From Pseudomonadota bacterium (GTDB lineage: Bacteria > Pseudomonadota > Alphaproteobacteria > Rhizobiales > Methylopilaceae), in assembly GCA_023389135.1 (NCBI GenBank), contig JAEWEX010000465.1, positions 1 to 6,913 on the forward strand: 6,913 bases of DNA, written 5' to 3'. This document shows positions 6,148-6,913 of this stretch, piece after piece (positions within the stretch are counted from its first letter, which is position 1; the number at the start of each line of letters is the position of its first letter). The position numbers were made by a program, and so were the translations under genes. The notes under the pieces were generated by a model that was not told the origin of the DNA, did not search any database, and saw only the letters and a list, made by a program, of their open reading frames with translations.

Positions 6148-6907
6148 CGCGGAACACCGGCTTGCGCTTCTCCACGAATGCGGACATGCCCTCCTCCGCA
6201 TCGGCGGTGCGGTAGGCGAGCGTCGATAGCTCGGCTTCCGACCGCAGGCCCTCCTCAAGCGGAAGGTGGCCGGCCCGCCGCACCGCGGTCTGGGCGAAGG
6301 CCAGCACCGGCAAGCTGAAGCCGGTCATTTCGGCCGCGAATGCGAGACCCGCCTCAAGGGGATCGCCTTCGACCAGCCGGTTGACCAGGCCGATCCGGTG
6401 GGCTTCGTCGGCGCCCACGAAACGGCCGGTCATGATCATCTCGAGCGCCCTCGCCTCTCCGACCAGCCGGGGCAGGCGCTGCGTTCCGCCATATCCGGGA
6501 ATGAGGCCGAGCTTGACCTCCGGCAGACCAAGCTTGGCCGCGGGCACCGCGATGCGGAAGGTGCACGCCATGGCGATCTCCAGCCCGCCGCCGAAGGCGT
6601 GCCCGTTGAGCACCGCGATGGATGGGATCGCCAGGGCGTCCAGCCTGGCGAAGGCCTGCTGGCCGAGTTCCGCGCCACGCTTCTGCTCGGCAAGCGAGCG
6701 GCCCCGCAATTCGCCGATATCCGCACCGGCGCAGAACGCCTTCGGGCCGGCGCCGGTCACGATCAGCGCGCGCGCGTCGGAGGCGCCGACATCCTCGATC
6801 ACCTGACCGATCTCGCGCAGCATGTCGAAGGACAGCGCGTTCAGGACCTCGGGCCGGTCGAGCGTCAGGACGGCGACGACGCCGTTCCGGGTAAGCCGTG
6901 CGGGCAT
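6140..6907 (-). CDS. Enoyl-CoA hydratase/isomerase (crotonase) family protein
   Basis: A 255-residue crotonase of typical length. It should add water across the trans-2-enoyl-CoA double bond, forming the 3-hydroxyacyl-CoA used by the downstream dehydrogenases. Visible motifs are LTLDRPEVLNALS (14-26), AFCAGADI (57-64), NGHAFGGGLEIAMAC (101-115), GLPEVKLGLIPGYGGTQRL (127-145) and a C-terminal EGMSAFVEKRKPVF (239-252). Both catalytic glutamates of rat mitochondrial hydratase (Glu144 and Glu164) have counterparts at Glu110 and Glu130, so true hydratase activity is favoured over the one-glutamate isomerases. The ATG at 6907 is preceded by TG, forming TGATG. This is the same one-base overlap seen between SDR and acyl-CoA dehydrogenase, and it may mark the stop of another operon gene beyond the window. 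Substrate preference cannot be told. Confidence 0.95.
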   Translation of the reverse strand: MPARLTRNGVVAVLTLDRPEVLNALSFDMLREIGQVIEDVGASDARALIVTGAGPKAFCAGADIGELRGRSLAEQKRGAELGQQAFARLDALAIPSIAVLNGHAFGGGLEIAMACTFRIAVPAAKLGLPEVKLGLIPGYGGTQRLPRLVGEARALEMIMTGRFVGADEAHRIGLVNRLVEGDPLEAGLAFAAEMTGFSLPVLAFAQTAVRRAGHLPLEEGLRSEAELSTLAYRTADAEEGMSAFVEKRKPVFRDA

Positions 6908-6913
6908 CAGGAC

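Noticed and set aside
6148..6258. Possible 37-residue N-terminal extension of the SDR
   Set aside because: It overlaps the end of the hydratase gene and adds Arg-rich sequence before a complete SDR N-terminus.

Overview
The window is a dense, single-direction stretch of high-GC bacterial DNA (roughly two thirds G+C by eye). It carries eight genes, all on the minus strand, so transcription runs from right to left. There is essentially no intergenic DNA: each internal gene boundary is either a short overlap (1 to 8 nt) or a 4-nt gap. This is the layout of the interior of one long catabolic operon whose promoter and terminator both lie outside the window. The codon bias and the GGAG-type ribosome binding sites suit a high-GC proteobacterium, most likely an alphaproteobacterium. 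That assignment is an inference from style and protein resemblance, not from a marker gene.

In transcription order the genes are: an enoyl-CoA hydratase (6907-6140); a classical short-chain dehydrogenase/reductase (6147-5437); an acyl-CoA dehydrogenase (5437-4271); a 293-residue 3-hydroxyacyl-CoA dehydrogenase of the 3-hydroxybutyryl-CoA dehydrogenase type (4274-3393); a 210-residue protein that looks like only the second, Rossmann-less half of a PaaH-type dehydrogenase (3388-2756); a CaiB/BaiF family III protein with the residues of alpha-methylacyl-CoA racemase (2759-1644, GTG start); a zinc-free NADPH:quinone-oxidoreductase-like medium-chain dehydrogenase (1647-649, GTG start); and the N-terminal 217 residues of a PaaH-like 3-hydroxyacyl-CoA dehydrogenase that runs off the left edge (652-1).

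Together they cover beta-oxidation of a CoA thioester: dehydrogenation, hydration, 3-hydroxy oxidation (with up to three candidate enzymes), plus a CoA-transfer or epimerisation step and an extra NAD(P)H-dependent reduction. A thiolase, an acyl-CoA ligase and a regulator are not in the window. The racemase-like residues point to a methyl-branched or isoprenoid/sterol-side-chain substrate. The hydratase, SDR and acyl-CoA dehydrogenase trio would also fit an alicyclic carboxylate. The true substrate cannot be read from the sequence.

The most unusual points are the apparent split of a PaaH-type enzyme into two adjacent genes, the atypical cofactor loop and active-site substitution in the first of these, and the racemase triad in the CaiB/BaiF protein. 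No RNA gene, mobile element, CRISPR array or convincing terminator was seen.
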